Positions 1 to 9,528 of a DNA stretch of 64,000 nucleotides are shown here, in pieces. A model generated the notes under the pieces. It had not been told where the DNA came from. It worked only from the letters and a program-made list of their open reading frames with translations, and ran no database searches. The DNA is from BJ22 sp021298375. GTDB lineage: Bacteria; Planctomycetota; Planctomycetia; Pirellulales; Pirellulaceae. Within the stretch, counting starts at the first letter, position 1, and every line of letters starts with the position of its first letter. The stretch is taken from positions 22,746 to 86,745 of the forward strand of contig JBKDOL010000088.1 in the NCBI GenBank assembly GCA_046343015.1, given 5' to 3'. The position numbers and the translations under genes were made by a program.

Positions 1-1063
1 TGCCTAGCGAAGTGTTGTAATTCGAGGGATAGGAAGCCGTCGTGTCATTATTGGAAGAAGAGTTGCCTGCGGCCGCGATAAACAGGATGTTTTGCTTCGT
101 ATGGCGGATAATTGCATCGTGCAGCGATTGGGAATAGCCTCCGCCTCCCCAGGAGTTGTTGCTGGCAACCAGGTTGATCCCATGCCGGGTCTTCAGGTCT
201 GTAAGGTAGTCGACCGCCCTGACTGCATTGGCTGTCGTGCCTCCGCTGGTGCCGAGGAACTTTGCGGAAATCATCTTGATATTCCAGTTGACCCCGGCCA
301 CCCCGGTACTGTTGCCTCCTTCGCCGCCAATCGTGCCGGCAACATGGGTTCCATGGTCGTCTGCAGTGCCATCGTAGACGGTGTTGTCATTGTTGACGAA
401 ATCCCATCCGTTGATGTCATCAACATAGCCATTGCCGTCATTGTCTATTCCGTCGCCGGCGATTTCGAATGGATTCACCCAGACATTGGCATCCAAGTCA
501 GGGTGGGCTACCTGGAACCCCTCGTCGATGACCCCGACAACGACGTTGGATGAACCGGTGATGTTGTTGGCCCAAGCTTTCTCGGCGTGAGTGCCAAACT
601 GATTGGTCGTACCACTTGGGCCGGTTGCGGGAGAGTCATCGCTGTACATTCCCCACAAACTGCCGTTGGTGTAATACGTGTCATTGCTGACGGCAGCCGT
701 GCGATAGATGTAGTTGGGCTCGGCAAAAACGACCGCCGGATTGCGTTCCAGTTTGCGCAAGGCCTCAGCGACGCCGATATTCCGGTCAAGCTGCAGCAAC
801 TCAAGTCGGCCTGAACCAGCATCCTGCATGACACTGGTGTGGATCACCTCCTTGAGTTGTCCACCCACTGCTGCGCGAGTGCGTTCCATCTGAGCAGGCG
901 TGACTTGGCTTACAAACTGAATCAGGATTTCATCCGGGACATACTCGCGACCCAAGAGATCGGCGGCGAGCAGTTGTCGTCGCTCCAGTTGCTCCACAGT
1001 CAGCATTTCCGACTGTCGATGATTTCTTCGAGACTGCAACTTTGGTCGACGAACCGACTTCAT
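1..1063 (-). CDS. Secreted subtilisin-like serine protease (S8), paralogue 1, cut by left edge
   Basis: The N-terminal 354 residues of a subtilase are present; the rest lies beyond base 1. Translating from the ATG at 1063 gives a basic leader, then LERRQLLAAD at about residues 26-35. This is the LEPR-XLL-type motif that opens many planctomycete giant extracellular proteins. A propeptide-like region ending in AEPNYIYR follows. The catalytic Asp is D180 in GVIDEGFQ and the catalytic His is H237 in DDHGTHVAG. The oxyanion-hole Asn lies in the NNSWGGGG stretch. The GTSMATP serine would lie outside the window. The protein is closely similar to the two genes that follow at 1419 and 5938, so it belongs to a tandem paralogue set. 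Likely role: secreted or surface endopeptidase, substrate unknown. Confidence 0.9.
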   Translation of the reverse strand, partial: MKSVRRPKLQSRRNHRQSEMLTVEQLERRQLLAADLLGREYVPDEILIQFVSQVTPAQMERTRAAVGGQLKEVIHTSVMQDAGSGRLELLQLDRNIGVAEALRKLERNPAVVFAEPNYIYRTAAVSNDTYYTNGSLWGMYSDDSPATGPSGTTNQFGTHAEKAWANNITGSSNVVVGVIDEGFQVAHPDLDANVWVNPFEIAGDGIDNDGNGYVDDINGWDFVNNDNTVYDGTADDHGTHVAGTIGGEGGNSTGVAGVNWNIKMISAKFLGTSGGTTANAVRAVDYLTDLKTRHGINLVASNNSWGGGGYSQSLHDAIIRHTKQNILFIAAAGNSSSNNDTTASYPSNYNTSLG

Positions 1064-1418
1064 GTGTCACCCCATTTTCGGCTAATTTGCAAGCGGGCAG
1101 AAACTTCTGCCGTCCCACCGAACGCAGCTGAAATTCAGCTTTGGAATTTATCAGCTGGAGCAGTGGACATCAAATAAATTACGCCGGTGGGAGCCAAATC
1201 GCAGCGCGGCTCCTGCTGAGACAACACTGCCCGGCAGCTGGGAATTGGCTTGTCGGGTGAACGAATCGCGATCGAAGCCGAAGCTGGGCCGCGGATCGGT
1301 CTCTGGTCGAACGCCGTGGGCCCTCCGCAAACGGCGCTGAACCCCAACCAGCGGGGGCGAAATCTTGCGGCCAAAATATCATCGCGTGAGCCTTGCCCGC
1401 GAAATTCGTCGCCACCAA
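1064..1418. other. Intergenic spacer between protease paralogues 1 and 2
   Basis: This 355-bp spacer lies upstream of paralogue 1 and downstream of paralogue 2, both on the minus strand. Open frames here are short, overlap one another on both strands and show no recognisable domain. I see no convincing terminator or promoter. Confidence 0.5.
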
Positions 1419-4400
1419 TCAGCGTCGCTGGAATGCAATCCCCGTAATCGCCACGTTGGGGTCGGCCCCACCCTGATCGCTGAACACCAAATTCAATTGT
1501 CCATCGGTCACCGGCACGGCGTAGGCCCGCGTCAAGAATTGATTCGCTGCCGTTGAAACCAGTGGACGGGCTGAACCCTCCAGGGTCAGCCGCATCTGGT
1601 CGTGGGCCAGAATGGCGTCGCCATAAGTTACCAGCACGAGGTAGTTTCCATTGGGGACATCAAAGGCCAGGCTGGAGTTGGAGGTCAAGGCCACATCGCG
1701 CAGGGCAGGCGTGCCAACGGCGCGATCGACCACCTGCAGGTTAGACAGCCCCGCGTACCACCCCAACCCCTTGGCCGCGGTGTAAGGCAGGGCCCCGACC
1801 GCCGCGGCGCCAACCTTGATGGGGGAGAGCTCGGTTCCAAAGTCGATTTCCTGAGGATATGCCCAACCGTCATTGTCAGCGATTGCGACTTCCGCCAGTT
1901 CATCCGCAAGGTAGCCGCGTTGGGGGTTGCTGAGCAGCAATCCAAACAGCTCATCACGCTCGATCAGTCGATCGCCTCGGACAGAAACGGGCACGGTTTT
2001 GGAGACCTCTCCGGGAGCAAAATCGACTCGGCCCGAGACGGGCGTGTAATCGTTACCCGAGGTTGCTGGATCGCTGAAGCCTTGGCTGGTGGTCGCGTAA
2101 TCGACGCTGACGGTTTCGGTCGCGGCGGCCGAGAGAGTGACCGTGAAGTTCACCGTTACCGTCCCGCTGTTACCTTCAGCCACGGAAGACGGGCTGCTGA
2201 CCGCGATGTCGGGAAAGAATTCATTGTCGATATTCACGAGGTTAACATCGGCCGGATTGAGTCCGTTGTATGCTGAGTCAGAGGAGGCGATCGCACCGAG
2301 CTGAATCGAGTAAGCGACATTCCCGTCATCCAGCGTATCGTCCACCCCGGCAACGATTACCGTCTGGGGAACGCCCCAGTTGGCAGGCGTGAAAGTCAAA
2401 CTGGAAACGTTCGGAAGTCCCTCGGTTGCATCGCTGGTCGAAATCGGAATCACAACATTTGCGAGCGGCAGCGTCGCGAGTTTGACGGTAAATGTCACCG
2501 CTCCACCCGCTTCGGTGGTACTGGACGAAGGGCTGGGGGCAGACACGGTCACCCCGGGTTGGGCACCATTGTCGAGTAGGTACTCGACAATCCTCGCCAT
2601 CACCATTTTTTGGTTGTTGGGATTGGCGGACGAAGTGCTGATCGTTTCAAAAGGGACGGCCATGAAGACCATCCCAAAACCGCCGGTCTGGTAATTGCCC
2701 CGGTAGTTGATCGTGGAAAACGGGTTGGTTGTGGCTGAGGAGCCATGCCGCAAGGTGCCTTCGGCGCCCGAGACTGGTGAAAGTCCGTCGCTGTAGATTC
2801 CCGGGTAGTCATAGGGCCGGGAGATACTCAGGCTCAGCCCGTTGCCGATTTCATTTCCGGCAACTCCCTGCTGGATGTGATTGCTGGTCCGAACGTCATT
2901 GGTAAAACTGGCGACCTTGAGGTAATTCTGGCGGAAGCTGCTGGTGACGCCGGTGTAGAGAATATCCTGCCCGGAAATGAACATCCTCCCGCCCGCATTC
3001 AGATAGTTGGCAATGGTCGCCTGCTCGCCGCTGGTCAGACCGGCTCCTGGGCCACTGTATTCGTAACCCGTATTCCAAACGACGACTGTGTAGGCGCTCA
3101 ACTCGGCTGAGGTGGGCGTGCGGCCCCACATCGATGAGTCCCAGACATCGAAGTCAAATCCGTTTTCCTGTAACGCGATAATGAAAAAGCGATCGTAATT
3201 CTCGCCCATGTCATCATCGACAAACAAAACGGGAGACGGCACCTTGGTAGTGAACGAACCGACTTCCGAAACGGAAAGATTGCCGGCCGCGTCGCGAGAC
3301 CTGACCTGATAATAGTAAGTCGTCGTCGGACTCAGTCCGCTGAGCGTCGCTTCATGATTGGTATCGAGCGTCTCTCCCAAATACTGCTGGTTGAGATTGC
3401 TCGGGCTGGTCCCGTAAAAAACCTGCGTTGTCGCGGCCTCATCGGTCAGCCACGTCAGATTGACACTCGTCGTTTTGGGAACCGCTGTCAGACCGGAAAT
3501 CACGGGAGCAACCGTGTCGACATTGGCGGTAGCCTGTACATTCAATGCGGCGTACCGGGCGAGCAATTGATCACCATGCTTCGCCTGCAATTTGCCATCG
3601 CCAACCGCCTCACCCGCGACCAGCTGAATCTCTCCCTGAAAGATCCCCGTGTTTGGTCCCGATTCGAGGAGTTGAACCAGTTCCGGAGTCGACTCGGTCG
3701 TGCTGCGAATGCTGACCGTGACGGTCTCGCGAACATTTGGATTGGCGTTGGCGCTGGGATGTCCAACCCGCAGCATGGCCGTTTCCGGCAAGTTGTAAAA
3801 CTCCTGATCAAGGTCGAGGTAGCTGGCGCGCTGCAGGGCCTCGTAAGCATTCAGGCGACCACCCGTGACCGTTTTGCCCACGAGGGACGGAGTCGGAGTA
3901 GTGCTGTCGAGCAGGGCGGAGCGAATCCAAGCAGCGGTGACTCCCGGTCCGGCGACCGAGGCAAACAAGGCCGCAGCACCCGTCACGTGCGGCGTTGCCA
4001 TCGAAGTTCCACTGAAACTGGAATACGAGTTGGAAGGGACGCTGGACCAGATATCCGATCCCGGCGCTCCGAGGTCGACCGTGTTTTGACCATAACTGGA
4101 AAAGCTGGAGATCGACCCGTTACTGGCAATGGAAGCGACCGCGAGCACTGCATCGTAGCTGGCCGCCGCTTGGGTTGAGGTCCCGACGGTGGTGTTGTAA
4201 TTCGAGGGATAGAAGCCGCCCGTGTCGTTGTTTGAGGTCGAGTTGCCAGCTGCGGCAACGAACAGAATATTGGCGTTCGCCGAGCGGATAATGGCATCGT
4301 GCAATGCCTGCGAGTAACCTCCACCGCCCCAGGAATTGTTGCTGGCGACGAGATTGATTCCATGCCGGGTCTTGAGGTCGGTCAGGTAATCAACGGCCCG

Positions 4401-5351
4401 CACGGCGTCAGCCAGTGTTCCTCCGTCGGCACCGAGGAACTTGGCCGAAATCATCTTGATGTTCCAATTGACCCCGACCACGCCGGCGTTATTGCCGCCT
4501 TCGCCGCCGATCGTCCCGGCTACGTGCGTGCCATGAGCGTCCTGTCCAACGTCGTAGACCGAAGCATCATTGTTGACAAAGTCCCAGCCGTAGATGTCGT
4601 CGACATATCCATTGCCATCGTTGTCGATTCCATCTCCAGCCGTTTCGTAGGGATTGACCCAGACGTTGGCGTCCAAATCCGGATGGGAAACCTGAATTCC
4701 CTCGTCGATGACTCCGACAATGACGTTGGAGGAACCGGTAAAGCCCTCACTCCAGGCGCGCTCTGCCTGTGATCCGAATTGATTCGTCGTGCCATTGGGG
4801 CCGGAGGGAAGCGGCGAGTCGCTGCTGTACATGCCCCACAGACTTCCGCTGGTGTAATACGTATCGTTGCTGGTTGCAGCCCGTCGATAAATGTAATTGG
4901 GCTCGGCAAACTCGACCCAGCGAGTCTCTTTCAGCGCCTTAATCGCCGCATTCAAATCAGTTCCGGCAGGGAGGCTCAATCGCTCCAGATTTCCAGCGCG
5001 CTGCTGGACCATCACGGTCGTCTCGATCGTTTCGGCTACCACCGCGCCCACCTGGGCCCGGGCTGCAGCCCGCTGCGCTGGCGTGGCCTGAGCCACAAAC
5101 TGCACCAGCAGTTCACCCGGAACGTGTTCATAAGCCTGCAAGTCAGCCGCCAAAAGCAATCGCTGCTCCAGCTGCTGGAACCCCAAACGCTCGCGCATAC
5201 CCGTACGCTTGCGACGCTGGGGTGAAACGGTCAATCCACTCCGAACCCGCTCGTTCGGTTCGGCCGCAGCCTGAGGGGCCAGGGCATTAGCCGGATCGAA
5301 TTGAGTCGGATGCTCCTGCCCACTTTGACTGCTGCGACGGCGCCTGTTCAT
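1419..5351 (-). CDS. Secreted subtilisin-like protease (S8), paralogue 2, with FN3, Calx-beta and C-terminal beta domains
   Basis: About 1310 residues from the ATG at 5351. I prefer this start over an upstream in-frame start at 5414 because GGGCAGG lies just before it. A basic leader is followed by LEQRLLLAAD (residues 61-70), the LEPR-XLL-type motif. The S8 domain has catalytic D216 (GVIDEGIQ), H273 (DAHGTHVAG) and S450 (GTSMATPHV). After it come a beta region, an FN3-like domain (VNLTWLTDE through TTTYYYQVRSRD), and a domain starting LFVDDDMGENY that resembles the GATase-like folds found in large secreted proteins. Next is a module beginning TEAGGAVTFTV, then a Calx-beta domain (VAEGNSGTVTVNF), and a terminal galactose-binding-like domain. 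Family knowledge: extracellular protease with adhesion modules. Its substrate is unknown. Confidence 0.93.
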   Translation of the reverse strand: MNRRRRSSQSGQEHPTQFDPANALAPQAAAEPNERVRSGLTVSPQRRKRTGMRERLGFQQLEQRLLLAADLQAYEHVPGELLVQFVAQATPAQRAAARAQVGAVVAETIETTVMVQQRAGNLERLSLPAGTDLNAAIKALKETRWVEFAEPNYIYRRAATSNDTYYTSGSLWGMYSSDSPLPSGPNGTTNQFGSQAERAWSEGFTGSSNVIVGVIDEGIQVSHPDLDANVWVNPYETAGDGIDNDGNGYVDDIYGWDFVNNDASVYDVGQDAHGTHVAGTIGGEGGNNAGVVGVNWNIKMISAKFLGADGGTLADAVRAVDYLTDLKTRHGINLVASNNSWGGGGYSQALHDAIIRSANANILFVAAAGNSTSNNDTGGFYPSNYNTTVGTSTQAAASYDAVLAVASIASNGSISSFSSYGQNTVDLGAPGSDIWSSVPSNSYSSFSGTSMATPHVTGAAALFASVAGPGVTAAWIRSALLDSTTPTPSLVGKTVTGGRLNAYEALQRASYLDLDQEFYNLPETAMLRVGHPSANANPNVRETVTVSIRSTTESTPELVQLLESGPNTGIFQGEIQLVAGEAVGDGKLQAKHGDQLLARYAALNVQATANVDTVAPVISGLTAVPKTTSVNLTWLTDEAATTQVFYGTSPSNLNQQYLGETLDTNHEATLSGLSPTTTYYYQVRSRDAAGNLSVSEVGSFTTKVPSPVLFVDDDMGENYDRFFIIALQENGFDFDVWDSSMWGRTPTSAELSAYTVVVWNTGYEYSGPGAGLTSGEQATIANYLNAGGRMFISGQDILYTGVTSSFRQNYLKVASFTNDVRTSNHIQQGVAGNEIGNGLSLSISRPYDYPGIYSDGLSPVSGAEGTLRHGSSATTNPFSTINYRGNYQTGGFGMVFMAVPFETISTSSANPNNQKMVMARIVEYLLDNGAQPGVTVSAPSPSSSTTEAGGAVTFTVKLATLPLANVVIPISTSDATEGLPNVSSLTFTPANWGVPQTVIVAGVDDTLDDGNVAYSIQLGAIASSDSAYNGLNPADVNLVNIDNEFFPDIAVSSPSSVAEGNSGTVTVNFTVTLSAAATETVSVDYATTSQGFSDPATSGNDYTPVSGRVDFAPGEVSKTVPVSVRGDRLIERDELFGLLLSNPQRGYLADELAEVAIADNDGWAYPQEIDFGTELSPIKVGAAAVGALPYTAAKGLGWYAGLSNLQVVDRAVGTPALRDVALTSNSSLAFDVPNGNYLVLVTYGDAILAHDQMRLTLEGSARPLVSTAANQFLTRAYAVPVTDGQLNLVFSDQGGADPNVAITGIAFQRR

Positions 5352-5530
5352 CAGCCTGCCCTTGATTGACCAAAGTTCGTTGCCTGAAGACTCTCTTTGT
5401 CGACCCGCAAGCACGCGCTTGCCCAGCCCTCGCTCGCAGAGAACAAGCCTCTGTGAATGCGAAACTCAAAGCCAAGGCGATGATCATGCGCCACTCGCCT
5501 GTGTCCAACTCAGCCCAGATTGCGGCCCGC

Positions 5531-5605
5531 TCACAGCGAAACGATTCACAGCGAAACGATTCACAGCGAAAAAGCTCACAGCGAAAAAGCTCACAGCGAA
5601 ACGGG
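5531..5605. repeat. 15-bp tandem repeat, five copies
   Basis: Units start at 5531, 5546, 5561, 5576 and 5591, each beginning tcacagcgaa. Copies 1 and 2 end acgat, copies 3 and 4 end aagc-type, and copy 5 diverges at its end. Copies thus come in identical pairs, as expected from slippage. The array lies about 180 bp upstream of the paralogue 2 start, so it could sit in its promoter or leader region. No protein-binding role can be shown from sequence. Confidence 0.9.
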
Positions 5606-5632
5606 TTGCAACTGTTCCGTTGCAACTGTTCC
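5605..5632. repeat. 14-bp tandem repeat, two copies
   Basis: The unit gttgcaactgttcc occurs at 5605-5618 and again at 5619-5632, directly after the 15-bp array. The two copies are identical. Confidence 0.85.
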
Positions 5633-5864
5633 ATTGCCAGGATGTTGCCTCACCACCGGTTCGATCAGCAGATGTCGAATCAATGTTTTGGGAAGTCTAT
5701 CGCCTTGCCCAAGGTGAAACAATTGTTTTTTTCTTTGAAGAGACGAAAAAGTAGTTCGCGGCTGAGATCAAATTGCCAAGACCGCGCAACGGTCGCGCTG
5801 AGAAGCAGCCAACGACCGGAGACATCCCTCAGAAGCGCCAGCTGGAAACGGAACAGCCTGCGGC

Positions 5865-5893
5865 AAAGGGAGGCCACAACGGCTCCTCCCTTT
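5865..5893 (-). terminator. Hairpin downstream of protease paralogue 3
   Basis: A perfect 9-bp stem (aaagggagg / cctcccttt) encloses an 11-nt loop. It lies about 45 bp past the stop codon of the minus-strand gene that ends at 5938. Only three T residues follow the stem on the minus strand, so intrinsic termination is plausible but weak. Confidence 0.45.
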
Positions 5894-5937
5894 ACCAGCA
5901 AGGTTGTCTTCGGCCAGCCCGCAACGCTGAGGCTCGT

Positions 5938-8900
5938 TTAATTCCACTCGGCAAACGCCGCGTCGACGGTTGCTAGCGGGTCAGCAGCGAGCGCAGCGAC
6001 CGGCTCGCGGCCGACTTGCCGATCACTATCGGCTGCTGTCCAGCCTACGTGAGCTGACCAGGCTGACTCAGGCGTGTTCGCCGAGACCAGGAGCAGGTTG
6101 GGCTGCAACTGGATTGCTCGCGGGGCGGAAACGCTCGAATTGGGGCTGGGCTCCGCCGGAGCGGAATAGCCTGCTGGGCGAAGTCCCGCCAGCGGCTGCA
6201 GGGGCGAAAGAAATCCGGCCGAGCCAAAGAGGGCCTCGGGCTCCAGTCGTTCGCCGCTGCTTCCCGGGGGAGGCGGATCGGCTATCCCTTGCGGATTGGC
6301 GTTACCCGCGGCGAGGGCAAATGAACTGGTCAGGGTCGGAGAAGTCAGATTGCGGGCATTGGCATAACGATAGACCCGGTCCGTGCCACGATCGACAACC
6401 CAGATGTCGAATGAACCATTGGAGGGGTCGAGGGTGATTCCGGTAGGAGTACTGTTGGCAGAGTTGAGGGTCCAGGAGTTAAGTGCCGTGATCCCGCCAG
6501 TGCTCGCTACTGAGTAACGAAACACGCGGTCGGTCGTCGAGCTGTTGACGACCCAGAGGTAACGATTCGAACCATCCGATCCAAACACCAGGTCCGTGGG
6601 ACTGGTATTGGAGACGTTCAAGGCAAAACTGGTTGCCGTCTGGGTGCCACTCAGACGAGTGGCAGCGTTGGCGTAATAGAACACGCGATCGGACTGCGCA
6701 TCAACGATCCAGATATTAACCCCATCGGTGGCGATGCCCTGCACGCTGGCGCTATTAGCCAGCGTCCCTGCCACCCAAGAACCGAGCAAGCCACCGCTGG
6801 TGTCATAGACGTAGACGTTTCGGTTGGCATCGACCACCCAGGTTTTATCTCCGGCTGCCGTCATCGCCACACCGCGCGGAGCAGAGTTACCGGAACTGGT
6901 CGCATAATTTTCGACGGCCGAGCCATCGGCGGCGTATTCGAAGGTCCGGTTTTGAGTCGCGTCATCGACCACATAGAATTTAGTCGGAGGAGCCGTCTCG
7001 TTGTCGAGGTTCGTCAGCGCGACATCAGCCGGATTGATCCCGCTGTACAGGGGATCGGAAGAAGTGGATGCAGCGACGATTACGTTGTAGGCAATATTGC
7101 CGTCAAAGATCGTGTCGTCGACGCCGGTAACGGTTATCGTCTGGACAACGTTCCAATTGGCTGGTGTGAATACCACTGCCGAGGAATTGACGTTGCCCTC
7201 AGTCGTGTCGGATGAACTCAGTCCAATCGTCACATTTGCGGTCGGCTGGGAGTTAAGCCTGGCTGTAAAAGTAACCGCACCACCGGCTTCGGTTGTGGTT
7301 GTTCCGGAGGGTGCACCGAGAGTGATCCCGGCGGTGTCATCGTCCAGATTGGTCAAGGCGACATCGCTGGCATCACGACCGCTGTAAGCAGCATCCGCAG
7401 AGGTGGCCGCTCCGAGCACAATCGTATAGGCGATGTTGCTGTCATCAGCAAAATCGTTGACTCCGGTGACCGTGACCGTCTGCGGCACGTTCCAGTTGGC
7501 CGAGGTAAAGGTCAAGGCGGAAGTGCTGACCGTGCCCTCCGTGACATCGTTGGAGCTGACGGGAATGGTGACGTTGCTCGTGGGCTGCGTAGCCAACACC
7601 ACGTTGAACGTGACCGTTCCTCCCGCTTCGGTCGTTTGCGACCCTGGAGTAGGATTACTGACGGAGATTGCCGGGCCTGCTGAAAGGTTGAGGGCCGCGT
7701 AGATGTTGAGCCGCCCGCCGGTGACTGTCTTGCCGACAAGCGACGTGGTCGGAGTTGCACTGCCGAGCAAGGCCTGGCGAATGGCACTGGCCGAAACCGG
7801 TCCTGATTGTGCGGAAGCGTAAAGTGCGACGGCTCCTGTCACATGCGGAGTCGCCATGGAGGTGCCATTGTAAGAGGCATAGGTATTTGAGGGGACGGTC
7901 GACCAGATTCCCGAGCCAGGGGCGCCGATATCAACGCTCGTCGCACCGAAATTGGAAAAACTTGAAACCCCCCCGGTACTGGTAATCGAAGCGACCGCGA
8001 TCACACCGTCATAGCTGGCAGGGGTTTGGGTCGACGTGCCAACTGTCGTGTTGTAATTCGAAGGGTAGGAGGCTGTCGTGTCATTATTCGAAGCAGAGTT
8101 ACCGGCGGCGGCGACAAACAGGATATTCTGTTTGGCGTGCCGGATGATCGCATCGTGCAGGCTCTGCGAGTATCCACCACCTCCCCACGAGTTGTTGCTG
8201 GCGACCAGATTGATGCCATGCCGGGTCTTGAGGTCGGTCAAATAGTCAATCGCCCGGACGGCGTTGGCTGTGGTACCGCCATTGGTCCCGAGGAACTTGG
8301 CCGAAATCATCTTGACGTTCCAGTTCACGCCGACCACGCCAGACCCGTTTCCACCCTCAGCACCAATCGTGCCAGCCACGTGAGTTCCGTGGTCATCGGC
8401 TGTTCCGTCGTAAACACTGTTGTCGTTGTTGACGAAGTCCCAGCCATAGATATCGTCTACATAGCCATTGCCATCGTTGTCGATGCCATCGCCGGCAGTT
8501 TCAAAAGGATTGACCCAGGCGTTCGCGTCGAGGTCGGGATGGGTGACCTGATATCCCTCGTCGACAATGCCCACAACGACACTGGAAGAGCCTGTCAGGT
8601 TTGCTGCCCAAGCCTTCTCTGCTTGAATGCCAAACTGATTGGTCGTGCCGGCCGGCCCGGCAGCAGGCGAGTCATCGCCATACATCCCCCAAAGGCTGCC
8701 ATTGGTGTAGTACGTGTCGTTACTGACAGCAGCTTTGCGATAAATGTAATTCGGCTCGGCGTAGGCTACGGCAGGGTTTCGCTCCAGTGCTTCAATCGCC
8801 TGCAAGAGATCGACTCCCTTGCCAAGCGAGACTCGCTCCAGCCGACCGAATCCGGCCTCCTGCATCACGCGGGACTGAATGACTTCCTTGACCTCTCCAC

Positions 8901-9099
8901 CGATCGCCGCGCGGGCATTGGCCTGCTGGGCAAGCGTCGCCTGAGGGGAGTACTGCACCAGCAGTTCGCCAGCGACGAACTCACGCGCAAGGATATCGGC
9001 GGCCAGTAACCGTCGAGCCTCCAGTTGCTCCCAGTTCAAATTTGAACAACGCCGATTCATGCCATGACTGGCCCGTTGTGGGCGACGAGTACGCTGCAT
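5938..9099 (-). CDS. Secreted subtilisin-like protease (S8), paralogue 3, with repeat modules and NHL-like propeller
   Basis: About 1053 residues from the ATG at 9099, which is preceded by a TTGGGGTG stretch; an alternative ATG lies at 9060. LEARRLLAAD (about residues 26-35) is the LEPR-XLL-type motif. The catalytic triad is D180 (GIVDEGYQ), H237 (DDHGTHVAG) and S414 (GTSMATPHV). Two near-identical modules of about 110 residues follow, each with TTEAGG, ANWNV and a calcium-site-like acidic stretch. Next is a six-bladed-type propeller region with repeating WVVDxxxDRVxxY units. The C-terminal tail is rich in Pro, Ala and Leu. The catalytic half matches paralogues 1 and 2 closely and the C-terminal half does not, which suggests exchange of display modules on a common protease. 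Likely secreted or cell-surface. Confidence 0.93.
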   Translation of the reverse strand: MQRTRRPQRASHGMNRRCSNLNWEQLEARRLLAADILAREFVAGELLVQYSPQATLAQQANARAAIGGEVKEVIQSRVMQEAGFGRLERVSLGKGVDLLQAIEALERNPAVAYAEPNYIYRKAAVSNDTYYTNGSLWGMYGDDSPAAGPAGTTNQFGIQAEKAWAANLTGSSSVVVGIVDEGYQVTHPDLDANAWVNPFETAGDGIDNDGNGYVDDIYGWDFVNNDNSVYDGTADDHGTHVAGTIGAEGGNGSGVVGVNWNVKMISAKFLGTNGGTTANAVRAIDYLTDLKTRHGINLVASNNSWGGGGYSQSLHDAIIRHAKQNILFVAAAGNSASNNDTTASYPSNYNTTVGTSTQTPASYDGVIAVASITSTGGVSSFSNFGATSVDIGAPGSGIWSTVPSNTYASYNGTSMATPHVTGAVALYASAQSGPVSASAIRQALLGSATPTTSLVGKTVTGGRLNIYAALNLSAGPAISVSNPTPGSQTTEAGGTVTFNVVLATQPTSNVTIPVSSNDVTEGTVSTSALTFTSANWNVPQTVTVTGVNDFADDSNIAYTIVLGAATSADAAYSGRDASDVALTNLDDDTAGITLGAPSGTTTTEAGGAVTFTARLNSQPTANVTIGLSSSDTTEGNVNSSAVVFTPANWNVVQTITVTGVDDTIFDGNIAYNVIVAASTSSDPLYSGINPADVALTNLDNETAPPTKFYVVDDATQNRTFEYAADGSAVENYATSSGNSAPRGVAMTAAGDKTWVVDANRNVYVYDTSGGLLGSWVAGTLANSASVQGIATDGVNIWIVDAQSDRVFYYANAATRLSGTQTATSFALNVSNTSPTDLVFGSDGSNRYLWVVNSSTTDRVFRYSVASTGGITALNSWTLNSANSTPTGITLDPSNGSFDIWVVDRGTDRVYRYANARNLTSPTLTSSFALAAGNANPQGIADPPPPGSSGERLEPEALFGSAGFLSPLQPLAGLRPAGYSAPAEPSPNSSVSAPRAIQLQPNLLLVSANTPESAWSAHVGWTAADSDRQVGREPVAALAADPLATVDAAFAEWN

Positions 9100-9528
9100 C
9101 TGATGCACCCCAAGACGAGAGAAGAAGAGCGGAACAGAAAGGGTCGCGGAGAAGAGCACGTCTCTCGTGGCTTCCCGGACCAACCAGAAATCTATCCCGG
9201 GAAATCCTGCGCAGCAATTACAGTTTCCGTAACCGGCAAGGCCAGCCCAAACCGCAATCTCCGCCACGCAAGTTGCGCGCCAAGCGCCAGCTACTGGAGA
9301 AATCGTCCTGACTGTTGGACAAAAGCAGGTTTACTCGAGGGTCAAGCAAAGCGACCCGCCCCCAAACTCGTCTCATTTCGTGACAAAGCGACCTGCGACC
9401 CAACCTGACACCAGCAGAGAAAATTGCCAACTCGGCGAAATCGGAGCCCTAGCTCCTCGGCGAAGTGCCACGACTTGAAACGCAGCGAGGTGTTCCGGGA
9501 ACCGCGGTAACTGCTCGTCTGCAGCCCG
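9100..9528. other. Intergenic region, no gene seen
   Basis: About 430 bp upstream of protease paralogue 3 and downstream of the Nudix-like gene. Several overlapping open frames of about 70-110 codons exist on both strands, but none shows a domain, a clear ribosome-binding site or similarity to a neighbour. Confidence 0.5.

Larger units (their letters stand above)
5352..5937. other. Upstream region of paralogue 2 / downstream region of paralogue 3
   Basis: This 586-bp gene-free stretch holds a five-copy 15-bp tandem repeat (5531-5605), a two-copy 14-bp repeat (5605-5632) and a hairpin (5865-5893). Overlapping open frames in all three plus frames across the repeat arise from its 15-bp period and are not genes. 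Confidence 0.6.

Noticed and set aside
5531..5605. Possible CRISPR array
   Set aside because: Units are 15 bp and contiguous with no spacers; it is a simple tandem repeat.
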